This document shows, piece after piece, positions 8,032 to 16,566 of a stretch of 64,000 bases of DNA (position 1 is the stretch's first letter; the number at the start of each line of letters is the position of its first letter). Below the pieces are notes generated by a model, which made no database searches, was not told the DNA's origin, and saw nothing but the letters and a program-made list of their open reading frames with translations. Origin of the DNA: Candidatus Obscuribacter sp. (lineage in GTDB: Bacteria; Cyanobacteriota; Vampirovibrionia; Obscuribacterales; Obscuribacteraceae). The position numbers and the translations under genes are program-made. The stretch spans positions 3,472,001 through 3,536,000 of the forward strand of contig JADJQZ010000001.1 of assembly GCA_016712465.1 (NCBI GenBank), read 5' to 3'.

Positions 8032-10635
8032 TTACCAGGACTCAGGCTTCCTACCACTGGCTCTGTATTTTACATCTTCGATGGCCTTGTGTAGGCTTCC
8101 ATTGCCTGTGTTCTCAGCCACATACTTGGCCTGCTCGGTGGAAAGTCCAAGCTTGCTTGCATCATCGAATTTATTGGATTTATCGTTGAGGCTGTTAAGA
8201 GCATTTATCAGACGGTCTTTTGTCGAAATAAGATTGCCGAAACCTTCAAAGTTTCCGGTCACCATGCACTGCTGAATGGCAGCATCAACGTTGGCAATGG
8301 CACCGATTGCTAAGCCTCTGTACGCGTCCGACGTAAAGTTACCGGCCGAGACGGCGGCATTGACCTGACTGGCCACGCTACCACCGTGAGAGGAGGCACT
8401 GTTTGCCGCTGAAGTTGCTGCGGCATAAGACTCCGGACTGCTGTTGAATACGGTGTAACGTCCCCCACTGGCGCTGTCATAGAAGACTTCACCAGTGTCA
8501 TGATTAACCGTGGCTCCGTCGAAATAGCTGGAGTGCTCGCCCAATTCGTACTTAAGTGTGCTGGGATTCTCGTCCTGGCTGGTGTATTCCTTGAACTTAA
8601 CATCATTGGGATTGCTCAGATCAAAGACTCGGTGACCTTGTTCACCGGCAGTCTGCTCAACGATACCCCGCTCGGGGTGGTTGGGATCTACAGTTGTGGT
8701 CTGAATGGGCTTATCATCAGCACCTTTATATTCGATGACGCGCTTGTTATCGGCAGCAGTGACGGAAGAAATGGTCTTGCCTGCGTCTGGTCCGGTAGTG
8801 GCAGCCTGACTGGCTGTAATCTCGCTGCTGGCCCTATCGAGTCGCAATCTGCGACCACTGTTTTCAGCATCGACAGCTTCCACACCACCATTATCGAAAG
8901 CGATTTTCCAACCGCCGAACTGTCCACGATTCTTTTCCATGAACTCTTTCAAGGACATGGACTGCCCGACAATGGGCTCACCCTTGGAGTCGGTCATCTG
9001 CACCTTGTCGCCTTGAATGATGGCACCACCCTGACCGTTACTGAGGATGATCTCCAAACGCTCTCTGGTCATGAGAGCCTTACTCTGGTCGTTATTGATG
9101 GTGGAGCCGTCTTTGGTATCGACGACCGCCTGCTTGCCCGGTGCATTCAAAGCATCACTGGCTGCCGTAGCGGCTTCCGGACGATGCCCGGTGCGAGCGC
9201 GCTCGTATTCCTGATGACGCAACTGCCTGGTGTCCATGGTTAGATCTTGAACGTACTTGAATGTCTGACCATAGGTCTTCTCAAGTTGCTCGCTGCCCTT
9301 GACCCTGGTAGTGATATCGTTTGCTTTATCGTAAAGTTCATAAGTGCCGTCCGGCAGCCGTTTCACCGTATCGCCGTTGGCCTTGGTTATGGTCTGGTCA
9401 AGGGCACCCTTCTCACCCCTGACTACGGACACTTTATCGCCACCTTTGAGAGAAACCTCAAGATTGCGGCCTTCCTTGCTAAAAGTAACACCGTCGGAAG
9501 TGGTGTGTTCAAATTTCTGAGGTGTACCGCGCCAGCAGGTACTGCTGTCGCCGACCGTACAAGATTCAAGAGCACCGTCTTTCTTGACGGTTTCCACGAC
9601 TACACCTTTCTCAGCGGAGAGATTCTTCACTACTTCGTTTACGGAGTTGCCGTCGCTCTTAAGGGAAGTAGCGAACTCATCACTGTAACTATCCCAGAGA
9701 GGTGAGATTTTAGTGTCGTAAAAGTCTTTCATGCCGCTGCCTTTATACAGCGAATACGTAAGGTCGCCGGCCGTGTCGATTACCGCCTTGCCGCCGTTGT
9801 AGAGCATGCCGGTGAAGCCTGTTTCATACCAGGCCTTGCCGGCATCCGGGTCAGCTTTGTCGGCAGGCGCAGCGGTCTTGTCGGTAGCAGCACTATTATC
9901 CGTAGGCGCCGCATTAAGTTTGTCGGCTGCATCAGCCTTACCATCAGTTGCCAGAGCATCCGGTGCAACCGCCGTTGCGGTTTTGGCATCCGCGCTGTGG
10001 AAAAAGCCCATGTTGTAGTCATCGAACTTGAGCAGTCCGGTGGCTTCGGTATTGTTAGCGAGAGCCTGTGCCGGTTTCTCAGTGGCTTGCGTTACGAGGC
10101 CGGAAGTATCAGCAAGCCCTGCTGTCAGCGGCTTGGATGGAACACTGAAATCAAGAGCGCCACTGGCCTTCAAGGGCTCTTTCTTAGCCTCATCGATATG
10201 CAATGTCTTTCCAGATTTCGCCATCTCCGGATGTAGGGCAAAGCCCATCAGACCCGTGACACGGGACTTGGCATCGAGATAGTCCTTTTTCAAACAGTCC
10301 CACATCTCGCAAGCAAGCTCTGCGGCGGTGCGCTCTTCGCCTTCCTTATTACCTTCGGCTTTATCGTCGCCGGATTTCGCCTTCTCGCCGGTCTCTGTTT
10401 TGCCATCGGCATTTTTGCCGTCGGTAGTTTTGCCGTCGGTACCCTTAGAAGCATCGGCAGATGCTGACTTATTGTCCGACCCTGCAGCCTTACTAGCGTC
10501 AGAGGGCGGCGGCACATGACCGGCATCCGCTTGAAGTTTGGCGGTTGCATCCTTCTCCGTAGTGGCGGCAGCTTCCACGGCCTTCGGCTTCTCAGGCGCT
10601 TTATCTTCTTTAGTTTTAACGGCGTCTTCTGCCAT
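8032..10635 (-). CDS. Large hypothetical protein with low-complexity N-terminus
   Basis: Not recognised. It has 867 residues. The first 110 are an Ala/Lys/Asp-rich disordered segment with repeated short units (GKTTDGKNADGKTETGEK). A second Ala/Asp-rich stretch covers about 220-265. The middle (about 330-700) is a series of short beta-like strings such as DGTYELYDKANDITTRV and NGQGGAIIQGDKVQM, which loosely recall YD/Rhs-type repeats. The C-terminal 150 residues are helical. There is no signal peptide or membrane segment. ATG at 10635 is preceded by GGGAGA at a workable distance, and a GAGATATCTC palindrome (10640-10649) overlaps that ribosome binding site. It stands alone on its strand. A structural or secreted multidomain protein is possible but unproven. 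Confidence 0.75.
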   Translation of the reverse strand: MAEDAVKTKEDKAPEKPKAVEAAATTEKDATAKLQADAGHVPPPSDASKAAGSDNKSASADASKGTDGKTTDGKNADGKTETGEKAKSGDDKAEGNKEGEERTAAELACEMWDCLKKDYLDAKSRVTGLMGFALHPEMAKSGKTLHIDEAKKEPLKASGALDFSVPSKPLTAGLADTSGLVTQATEKPAQALANNTEATGLLKFDDYNMGFFHSADAKTATAVAPDALATDGKADAADKLNAAPTDNSAATDKTAAPADKADPDAGKAWYETGFTGMLYNGGKAVIDTAGDLTYSLYKGSGMKDFYDTKISPLWDSYSDEFATSLKSDGNSVNEVVKNLSAEKGVVVETVKKDGALESCTVGDSSTCWRGTPQKFEHTTSDGVTFSKEGRNLEVSLKGGDKVSVVRGEKGALDQTITKANGDTVKRLPDGTYELYDKANDITTRVKGSEQLEKTYGQTFKYVQDLTMDTRQLRHQEYERARTGHRPEAATAASDALNAPGKQAVVDTKDGSTINNDQSKALMTRERLEIILSNGQGGAIIQGDKVQMTDSKGEPIVGQSMSLKEFMEKNRGQFGGWKIAFDNGGVEAVDAENSGRRLRLDRASSEITASQAATTGPDAGKTISSVTAADNKRVIEYKGADDKPIQTTTVDPNHPERGIVEQTAGEQGHRVFDLSNPNDVKFKEYTSQDENPSTLKYELGEHSSYFDGATVNHDTGEVFYDSASGGRYTVFNSSPESYAAATSAANSASSHGGSVASQVNAAVSAGNFTSDAYRGLAIGAIANVDAAIQQCMVTGNFEGFGNLISTKDRLINALNSLNDKSNKFDDASKLGLSTEQAKYVAENTGNGSLHKAIEDVKYRASGRKPESW

Positions 10636-10949
10636 TGCAGAGATATCTCCCGATGACCGGACCAGTCTTGTGTTTTAGGTTTTTAGGCGACAAACGGACT
10701 GGACTTGGGGGCAAATGCCTAGTAATTGTTGCTATTCTGATGCCAGAGCCACCGCTTGTCAACGAAAATTCATGTTCTTTTCTTCGTATTTTTCCCATGG
10801 TTGGGCCTGGCTGTCAGCAAAATCACTGAAATTCGATGAGGGAAACCGGACCAAGACATTTTTCCCGCCAGGATATAGAATTCCTAATAGGATTTACTAG
10901 ATTGAATCGGAAGCGGGGGGACTGGAGATTGAGTCGAGATTCAGGGCAG
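10636..10949. other. Divergent intergenic region
   Basis: This 314-bp stretch separates the large hypothetical gene on the minus strand from the lipoprotein gene on the plus strand, so it should hold two promoters. I see no convincing -35/-10 pair. A weak inverted repeat CCAGTC...GACTGG lies in the first 70 bases. An open frame from ATG 10836 is in phase with the lipoprotein but lacks a ribosome binding site, and its product would put 38 residues before the signal peptide. Confidence 0.5.
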
Positions 10950-11867
10950 GTGGCTGACAAACGCAACTTGCATTATGTTTTTGCATCGATTCTCCTCACC
11001 GGCATACTCACCCTCGGATTGACCGGTTGCCAGACCATCAAGTTGTCCGGCAGCCCTAACGCTCAAAACCCCTCAGCACCAAGTAACACCGGAAACAGCG
11101 CCGCCAGCGTGGATATGAGCGGACCCTGGCAGGTCTCCTACGAGGTCGGTGGTGAGCCGAAATCAGCCCACATGACCTTGAATCAAACCGGCGCTACCTT
11201 CCAGGGCACCGGCACCGACGACCACGATAGCCAAAACTTTGTCATAGATAAAGGAAGCATCTCTGGAACGTCCATTACTTTTCATAAGCGCTACCATGTG
11301 GATGAGAACCCCAATTTGCCGCCCATCATCTACCAGGGCACCTTTGAAATGGCAAAGACTGAGACCTACAGCGGTCCGTATGCCTCAGGCACCTACAGCC
11401 TCACAAAGGGCGGGCAAACTGTTGGCGGACGCTGGGACGCACAGAAAGAGGGTCTGGCATCGCCAACCCCGGCCCAGGATACGCCCCCGGCTAATACGCA
11501 GGTGAATCCGGCAGCCGGTAACAAGGCACCGCACCTTTCCGGTAAGTGGGACGCCGGTTATGAGTTTGAATTCAAGACTGTGCACTCAAGCATCTACCTG
11601 GAGCAAGAAGGACAGAAGCTGGTTGGACACGGTATCGATAAAAATTCCAAAGAAACCTTCACCCTCTCCGGTAATTACAAGTTCCCGAATATTCGCTTTG
11701 TGCTCAAATACAATGCCGTCAAAGGACCAAAAGGGAAGGCCAAGCCGGAGAGAAAACTCGAGTTTCGCGGCACTGTTGCCAACGTCAATGAATCCGAATA
11801 TCAGGGTCCGCGCCTGGAAGGCAAAACTAATGGCGGCGGCGCCTGGATGGCCGAGATAGTCAAGTAG
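10950..11867 (+). CDS. Putative lipoprotein with two related beta domains
   Basis: The N-terminus reads as a lipoprotein signal: charged start (VADKRN), hydrophobic core, and lipobox LTGC 26 residues in. For this reason I choose the GTG at 10950 rather than the in-frame ATG at 10836. After a Ser/Asn/Pro linker there are two related halves, one starting at MSGPWQVSYEV and the other at LSGKWDAGYEFEF. Each alternates short beta strands with Gly turns (MTLNQTGATFQGTG versus IYLEQEGQKLVGHG) and ends in a G-x-x-x-G-G-x-W/R pattern. The halves look like an internal duplication. I recognise no named family. A membrane-attached binding or scaffolding role is inference. Confidence 0.78.
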   Translation: MADKRNLHYVFASILLTGILTLGLTGCQTIKLSGSPNAQNPSAPSNTGNSAASVDMSGPWQVSYEVGGEPKSAHMTLNQTGATFQGTGTDDHDSQNFVIDKGSISGTSITFHKRYHVDENPNLPPIIYQGTFEMAKTETYSGPYASGTYSLTKGGQTVGGRWDAQKEGLASPTPAQDTPPANTQVNPAAGNKAPHLSGKWDAGYEFEFKTVHSSIYLEQEGQKLVGHGIDKNSKETFTLSGNYKFPNIRFVLKYNAVKGPKGKAKPERKLEFRGTVANVNESEYQGPRLEGKTNGGGAWMAEIVK

Positions 11868-11933
11868 TCCAAATCTGGCTACTGAGCGAGCCTATCCTCG
11901 ACGACCATCCATTTGCTTCCGGCTAGAGTTTTC

Positions 11934-11951
11934 TAAACCGATATCGGTTTA
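11934..11951. promoter_or_regulatory. Perfect 18-bp palindrome, candidate operator
   Basis: TAAACCGATATCGGTTTA is a perfect dyad with no mismatch. It lies 80 bp upstream of the ATG of the zinc-ribbon/winged-helix protein and about 70 bp after the lipoprotein stop. Its length and symmetry fit a dimeric repressor site. Having no loop, it makes a poor RNA hairpin, so a DNA-binding site is more likely. The adjacent gene itself encodes a winged helix, so autoregulation is possible. Confidence 0.5.
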
Positions 11952-12031
11952 ACTTTGATTCGAAACCTGGTGATTGAACTTTTTCTCTGTATTTTCCGTT
12001 GTCTTATTTAGACTCCGGGGAGAACTTCGCA

Positions 12032-13315
12032 ATGACAGATAGAGACAAGCAGCCAAGCGGTCTTGAAGAAGATCAAAAGCAATTCGTCAGAGAGACATGG
12101 GAGTCTTTCAGCCATGGCTTCCCGACAGAAGAATCTTGCTGGCATTTCCTCATCAATAGGATGAGAGAGCTAGATTTATTGCGCTGCCACTATTGCAATT
12201 GCTGCGACATAGCAATAGATCAAGAACTTCGGACCTATCGTTGCCTCAGCTGCCGCGGTCGCAGTTGGCTGACATCCGGAACCATTTTTCACAGGGTGAG
12301 GAAACTGCGAGCCTGGCTGGCGGCAATCTGGCTCTTCGAACACGGAGCGATTCTCAGTTCCAACTGGTTCAGCACCTTGGCTGGAATTGCACAATCGTCG
12401 TCACTAAAAATCTTTCACTCCATTTTCCAGGTTCTTGATTCCACCACGAGCACAGCCACTGCCGACATGATTTCGCTACCCTCACTTCTATTCCAACCCA
12501 TCTTCACAAAGCGCAGCCTTATGACTCCGCGCTCTGGACATCCGGCCGATGAGGAAAAATCAGAAAGAGAGGAAAACCGGAAACAGAGCAAGACCACGGC
12601 AGCATTCCAAGATACACCGCAATGCTCCGAAGACGAAGGCGAAGGCGAAGCATCATTCACGCCGGAGGAGCAAACCAGACTTGGTGCCCTCGCTGACAGC
12701 AATTCCTCGCAGTCGATTCTAGAACAGGCCCTGACAAACGACGAAGTGATGGTTATGGAACTTCTTAAAAGTGCACCCATGAACTTTGATGAGCTGCTAG
12801 AAAACACTGGGCTTGACTTTCCGTCCCTCAACTTTATCATCATCAATCTGGAAATGGCCGGTCATGTAATTTCAATACCAGGCGGCAAAATCAAGCGACT
12901 CGAAACTGAAGAGAACACCAACCGGCTCAATCCGCTTTCTATTCCAAAGGACCTTTCAGAAGAGCTACGCAAAGAAAATGTTGAGGAAGCTCTTGCCGGA
13001 AGCCTCGACGCCAATCTATTAAGGTTGCTTTCAACAGCCCGGCTAAACTTTATAATGCTGATTAAAACTTACTTTCAAGGCATAAGTAGAAAATACCTCG
13101 CCCTGTATCTGGCACTGCGAAACTATTTAAATCAAGTGGCCCAGACTGCAGAAACGAAAGCCCCCTGGTCAGGCAAGCAGGGACAATCCACTATCCTCGA
13201 TCTCTGCCTGTTATCCAGGACTAAGCCCATCCTCAACACCAGAGACTTCGTCACTGACCTTCTGACAAAGTTCCATTTGCCGGCCGACTCAATACAAAAA
13301 ACCGGTACAGCCTAA
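12032..13315 (+). CDS. IS1595-type zinc ribbon plus DprA-like winged helix protein
   Basis: A chimera I have not seen named. Residues about 50-105 match the N-terminal zinc-ribbon region of IS1595 transposases: CHYC and CLSC pairs, then SWLTSGTIFHRVRKLRAWLA and AIWLFEHGA. The DDE nuclease that should follow is absent. After an acidic, Glu/Lys-rich linker comes a winged-helix segment resembling the C-terminal domain of DprA: DEVMVMELLKSAPMNFDELL followed by FIIINLEMAGHVISIPGGKI. The last 130 residues are helical and unrecognised. The frame opens at a TTG (11999), but GGGGAG at 12017-12022, 9 nt before the ATG at 12032, favours that start. It is probably a domesticated DNA-binding regulator. 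An 18-bp palindrome lies upstream. Confidence 0.78.
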   Translation: MTDRDKQPSGLEEDQKQFVRETWESFSHGFPTEESCWHFLINRMRELDLLRCHYCNCCDIAIDQELRTYRCLSCRGRSWLTSGTIFHRVRKLRAWLAAIWLFEHGAILSSNWFSTLAGIAQSSSLKIFHSIFQVLDSTTSTATADMISLPSLLFQPIFTKRSLMTPRSGHPADEEKSEREENRKQSKTTAAFQDTPQCSEDEGEGEASFTPEEQTRLGALADSNSSQSILEQALTNDEVMVMELLKSAPMNFDELLENTGLDFPSLNFIIINLEMAGHVISIPGGKIKRLETEENTNRLNPLSIPKDLSEELRKENVEEALAGSLDANLLRLLSTARLNFIMLIKTYFQGISRKYLALYLALRNYLNQVAQTAETKAPWSGKQGQSTILDLCLLSRTKPILNTRDFVTDLLTKFHLPADSIQKTGTA

Positions 13316-13327
13316 ACTGCACCGGTT
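13300..13327. terminator. Bidirectional terminator between convergent genes
   Basis: An 11-bp inverted repeat, AACCGGTACAG / CTGCACCGGTT (one mismatch), has a 6-nt loop containing the stop codon of the plus-strand gene. On the minus strand the stem is followed by a run of T (the A run at 13296-13301), so it is best as the terminator of the tdh-kbl operon. Confidence 0.75.
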
Positions 13328-13349
13328 CCTCGAAAATCACCAAGTCTCC

Positions 13350-14609
13350 TCAGACGACTCCCAGCTTCTTGCCGACCTTTTGGAAGGCACTGAGAGCTCT
13401 ATCCAGATCTTCTACTTCATGGGCCGCCGATATCTGAACACGCAGTCGCGCTTCACCTTTCGGAACGACGGGGTACCAGAGGCCGCGCACATAAACGCCT
13501 TCATCAAGAAGCAGGTTCGACATATCCTGCGCAATAGAAGCTTCTCCCACCATAACCGGAACAATCGGATGCACTCCCGGCAAGATAGTGAAGCCCAGGC
13601 GCTGAACTTCCTTTCTGAAGTAATCGGTGTTCTGGTGCAGTTTCTCGACCAGAGAATTGTCCTCCTCCAGCATATTGATCGCTTCAATGGCAGCACAGAC
13701 AATTGCCGGCGGTAGAGAATTGGAGAACGTGTAAGGTCTCGATTTCTGTCTCAAATAGTCCACAAGCACCTTCTTACCGGCGATGAAGCCGCCGGCGGCG
13801 CCCCCAAGAGCCTTGCCGAGAGTGCCGGAAATCACATCGATTTTGCCGTGCACGCCACAATGCTCGGGAGTGCCACGACCAGTGGCGCCCAGAACTCCGG
13901 TGGAGTGAGATTCATCGACAAAGAGCAGGGCATCGTTTCGTTTAGCAATGTCGACGAAATCGGCCAGGTTCGCATACTCGCCTTCCATACTGAACACACC
14001 GTCAGTGACGATTACGGACAACCTGTAGTCTTTGGCCTGATCCTCTGCAAGCCAGGACTTAAGCTGCTCAACATCATTGTGTTTGTAGGCCCTCAGGTCT
14101 GTTGTTTTGACAGCAATGCGAGAAAGTCTGATACCATCGATAATACTGGCATGGTTGAGCTGATCGGAATAGATGACATCCCGATAGTCGGTCTCGCCCA
14201 GATCGGCACTGACAAGAGCTGTAAAGAAAGCCTCATTGGCGGCAAAGCATGAGGAATGCAAAATTGCAGACTCAACACCGAGAAAGCGAGCGATGCGCTC
14301 TTCCAGTTCCAGGTGAATATTCTGAGTGCCGCAAATGAATCTAACAGAGGCCAGTCCGTAGCCGTACTTTTCCAGCCCCTTTCTTGCCGCTTCCACAATA
14401 CGAGGGTGATTAGCCAAACCCAGATAGTTATTTGAGGCAAGCATGACTTGACTGCGCCCGGCCGCCTGGACAACACCGCCCTGAAGCCCTTCCACCGGTA
14501 CCTCGTACTTGTAGGTTTTGGCTTCCCGCGACTTGTTAAGTTCGCTATCGAGATTTTGATAGAGAGACTTTACTCCCATCTTTTTGGCTTTCACCTTGGA
14601 CTGACTCAT
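13350..14609 (-). CDS. kbl: Glycine C-acetyltransferase (2-amino-3-ketobutyrate CoA ligase)
   Basis: A PLP-dependent alpha-oxoamine synthase of 419 residues. It cleaves 2-amino-3-ketobutyrate with CoA to glycine and acetyl-CoA. Visible signatures include [29 protein letters not shown], the PLP-contacting [19 protein letters not shown] and the Schiff-base lysine in [14 protein letters not shown]. The fold is shared with 8-amino-7-oxononanoate synthase, but the directly upstream threonine dehydrogenase gene (57 nt) argues for Kbl. ATG at 14609 has a strong GGAGG 5 nt before it. Residues 1-18 are an extra Lys-rich leader compared with the usual length of about 398. Confidence 0.95.
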   Translation of the reverse strand: MSQSKVKAKKMGVKSLYQNLDSELNKSREAKTYKYEVPVEGLQGGVVQAAGRSQVMLASNNYLGLANHPRIVEAARKGLEKYGYGLASVRFICGTQNIHLELEERIARFLGVESAILHSSCFAANEAFFTALVSADLGETDYRDVIYSDQLNHASIIDGIRLSRIAVKTTDLRAYKHNDVEQLKSWLAEDQAKDYRLSVIVTDGVFSMEGEYANLADFVDIAKRNDALLFVDESHSTGVLGATGRGTPEHCGVHGKIDVISGTLGKALGGAAGGFIAGKKVLVDYLRQKSRPYTFSNSLPPAIVCAAIEAINMLEEDNSLVEKLHQNTDYFRKEVQRLGFTILPGVHPIVPVMVGEASIAQDMSNLLLDEGVYVRGLWYPVVPKGEARLRVQISAAHEVEDLDRALSAFQKVGKKLGVV

Positions 14610-14666
14610 TTTGCCTCCACACAGACTGAGGGTATTAAACGAAGAACATTCAACGTATCAGGAGTT

Positions 14667-15821
14667 TCAACCGGCTTGCTGCGGTGTAAAGACCAGTTTC
14701 ATCTCCTTGCCGCTCACCAGCAAATCGAAAGCCGTCTTGTAGTCTTCAAGCGCCCAGGTTTCGGGGCAAATTATTCGAGACATACGCTCCTGCAGTCCGT
14801 TGTGGTCAGCTTTCAGCAATTGCAACATTGTCTCCCATGTATCAAACATTTTGCGACCAAAGATTCCCTTCACGGTGACGCCCTTCCATATGACACCATT
14901 AGCAATATCAAAATTATTGAGGGGCTTACGGGCAATGCCGAGCAAAATTACGGTGCCGCCATTGCGGACAATCTTGAAGGCATCGGTATAGGCGCTTGGG
15001 GAGCCGGACATTTCCAGGACTACGTCTACACCATTGGCACCGGTTTCATACTTTTCAACGGCTCTGTAAAGCTCGTCGGTACCCTTACCCACATCAAAGC
15101 AAAACTTGACGCCGAACTGCGAGGCCAGGCGAAAACGACGCTCTACGTCAGCGGCCTCGGTAAGGTAAATACGCGCTGCCCCAAAGTCTCGACAAAGAAG
15201 GGCAGCCATCAGACCCAGAGGACCGGCACCGAGAATGGCTACTGACTTACCGCGCACGTCTGCTTCTGAAACAGTGTGCACTGCGTTACCAAAAGCATCC
15301 AGCAAAGCTCCGATTCTGGGAGGGATAACCGAGGTGTCGCCTCCCTTACCTAGCATTATGACGTTCTTGTAAGGGAGAGTAACCGACTCGGCGAAACATC
15401 CATCAAGATGCACGCCCTTTACTTTCACGGAGGTGCAAATGTGCTCGTTACCACTGCGACAAAGCAAACAGTGTCCACAAGACAAATGCATTTCGGCGGT
15501 GACATAGTCGCCCTTCTCAATGCGCATATGCTGCGGCGCGGAAAGGCTGGCCGAAGCAGCAGCTTCGCCGACCTCCTCAACAATCCCACAGAATTCATGG
15601 CCTACAACTATAGGTTGGTAGGAAGTGTCCGTCAGATAGCGACGCATTTCATTGCGAATACCCTCACTCTGAGCGCTTGTATAGATGCTCTTGTCGGTTC
15701 CGCATACGGCAGTGGCCAGTACACGTATTTTGACTTCATCCAACTTACAAGTAGGGGAGCGATGTTCCTTCACAAAGGTGAGACCGTCTTTATCCAAATC
15801 TTCCTTGATGAGACACCTCAT
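14667..15821 (-). CDS. tdh: L-threonine 3-dehydrogenase
   Basis: A zinc-dependent medium-chain dehydrogenase that oxidises threonine to 2-amino-3-ketobutyrate with NAD. The catalytic zinc ligands are in ATAVCGTDKS and VGHEFCG. The structural-zinc loop is CGHCLLCRSGNEHIC, and the Rossmann motif is GAGPLGLMAALL. The frame runs up to 15893, but MRCLIKEDL at 15821 has GGGGTGAAGTA in front of it and matches the family's N-terminus, giving about 384 residues (somewhat longer than the usual 340-350). It is the first gene of the tdh-kbl operon, whose product is handed directly to Kbl. Two palindromes lie about 100 bp upstream. Confidence 0.94.
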   Translation of the reverse strand: MRCLIKEDLDKDGLTFVKEHRSPTCKLDEVKIRVLATAVCGTDKSIYTSAQSEGIRNEMRRYLTDTSYQPIVVGHEFCGIVEEVGEAAASASLSAPQHMRIEKGDYVTAEMHLSCGHCLLCRSGNEHICTSVKVKGVHLDGCFAESVTLPYKNVIMLGKGGDTSVIPPRIGALLDAFGNAVHTVSEADVRGKSVAILGAGPLGLMAALLCRDFGAARIYLTEAADVERRFRLASQFGVKFCFDVGKGTDELYRAVEKYETGANGVDVVLEMSGSPSAYTDAFKIVRNGGTVILLGIARKPLNNFDIANGVIWKGVTVKGIFGRKMFDTWETMLQLLKADHNGLQERMSRIICPETWALEDYKTAFDLLVSGKEMKLVFTPQQAG

Positions 15822-16152
15822 TACTTCACCCCGTCCATGCGTTTCGGCTTCCTGACTGCTTTTGCTCTTTCCGGCAACAATACCCATACCCACCCCAATA
15901 AGTTCGCAGTAATGCGAGAAATACTTAAGTATTGCGTCTCATACAAGACGTATTGCAAATTTACTTCACATGACCGCAAATGCTCAAGGACCAATCCGGC
16001 ATCAAAGGCGGGACTCTCAAGCAGGGAGTATTTGCTCAAGATATAGAGCCTTAGCGTTTCTTTAGTTGCCAAGAACACCACGGGAACCTAAAGTTGGGTC
16101 ACGTCTCAACAATATCTTTATTTTTCATGGCGTTTTCAGGGGATATTAATCG
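15822..16152. promoter_or_regulatory. Divergent control region with palindromes near 15920-15950
   Basis: This 331-bp region lies between tdh (minus) and a hypothetical gene (plus). It holds a perfect 14-bp palindrome, AATACTTAAGTATT, at 15920-15933. Immediately next to it is an inverted repeat CGTCT...AGACG (15935-15950), which is itself flanked by direct repeats of GTATTGC. This arrangement suits an operator for the threonine-degradation operon. No regulator gene is adjacent, and I cannot assign clear -35/-10 boxes. Confidence 0.45.
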
Positions 16153-16551
16153 ATGAACTTTGATCCGGCATCTCAAGATAGTAACGACTCTTTTATTGAA
16201 GAATCGCACGGTTGTAGTTTCTGCGACAGCGAAGAATTTCTTGACCTGGACATGTATTCAACCTCGAACCCATCAACCGAGATTGAATACACACCGCCTA
16301 TTTCTCTAGTTGAAGCGACTGTTGTGGATGCAATTATCATGGGCAGCGGCGGACCGGAGAACGGTCCAATCACCGACGCCGGGCTGCGCTTTGTCAGGCA
16401 CATCATCTCTCAATCGAGAGCAAGCAATGCAGGCTTCCTGCCTAACTTGAAAGACATGAATTGCATCAAAGAATTAGCGCGGGGCTACATTGCCGGCTGC
16501 GGAAGCGGAACCGGCGCCCTGGAAACCATGTATACAGTGATGCATCTGTAG
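16153..16551 (+). CDS. Hypothetical protein, 132 residues
   Basis: Not recognised. A soluble acidic protein with a CSFCDSEEF motif near residue 21-29. The middle is an Ala/Val helix (SLVEATVVDAIIMGSGGPENG). The C-terminal half holds GLRFVRHIISQSRASNAGFLPN and a Gly-rich end, GYIAGCGSGTGALE. ATG 16153 is preceded by AGGGGATATTAATCG. Its stop codon lies inside a perfect inverted repeat shared with the convergent fabI gene. The Cys residues (21, 24, and others later) do not form a complete zinc motif. Confidence 0.6.
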   Translation: MNFDPASQDSNDSFIEESHGCSFCDSEEFLDLDMYSTSNPSTEIEYTPPISLVEATVVDAIIMGSGGPENGPITDAGLRFVRHIISQSRASNAGFLPNLKDMNCIKELARGYIAGCGSGTGALETMYTVMHL

Positions 16552-16566
16552 AGAGAACTCTCTACA
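16547..16566. terminator. Perfect inverted repeat spanning two convergent stops
   Basis: TGTAGAGAG-AA-CTCTCTACA is a perfect 9-bp inverted repeat. It contains the TAG of the upstream hypothetical gene and the TAG of fabI on the other strand. There is no T run on either side, so intrinsic termination is not certain. Confidence 0.4.

Noticed and set aside
8500..9705. Two long plus-strand frames opposite the large hypothetical gene
   Set aside because: They have no domain and are antisense to a longer frame with its own ribosome binding site.
12032..12480. Active IS1595 insertion sequence
   Set aside because: Only the zinc-ribbon part resembles the transposase; the DDE nuclease is absent and no terminal inverted repeats with target duplications were seen around the gene.
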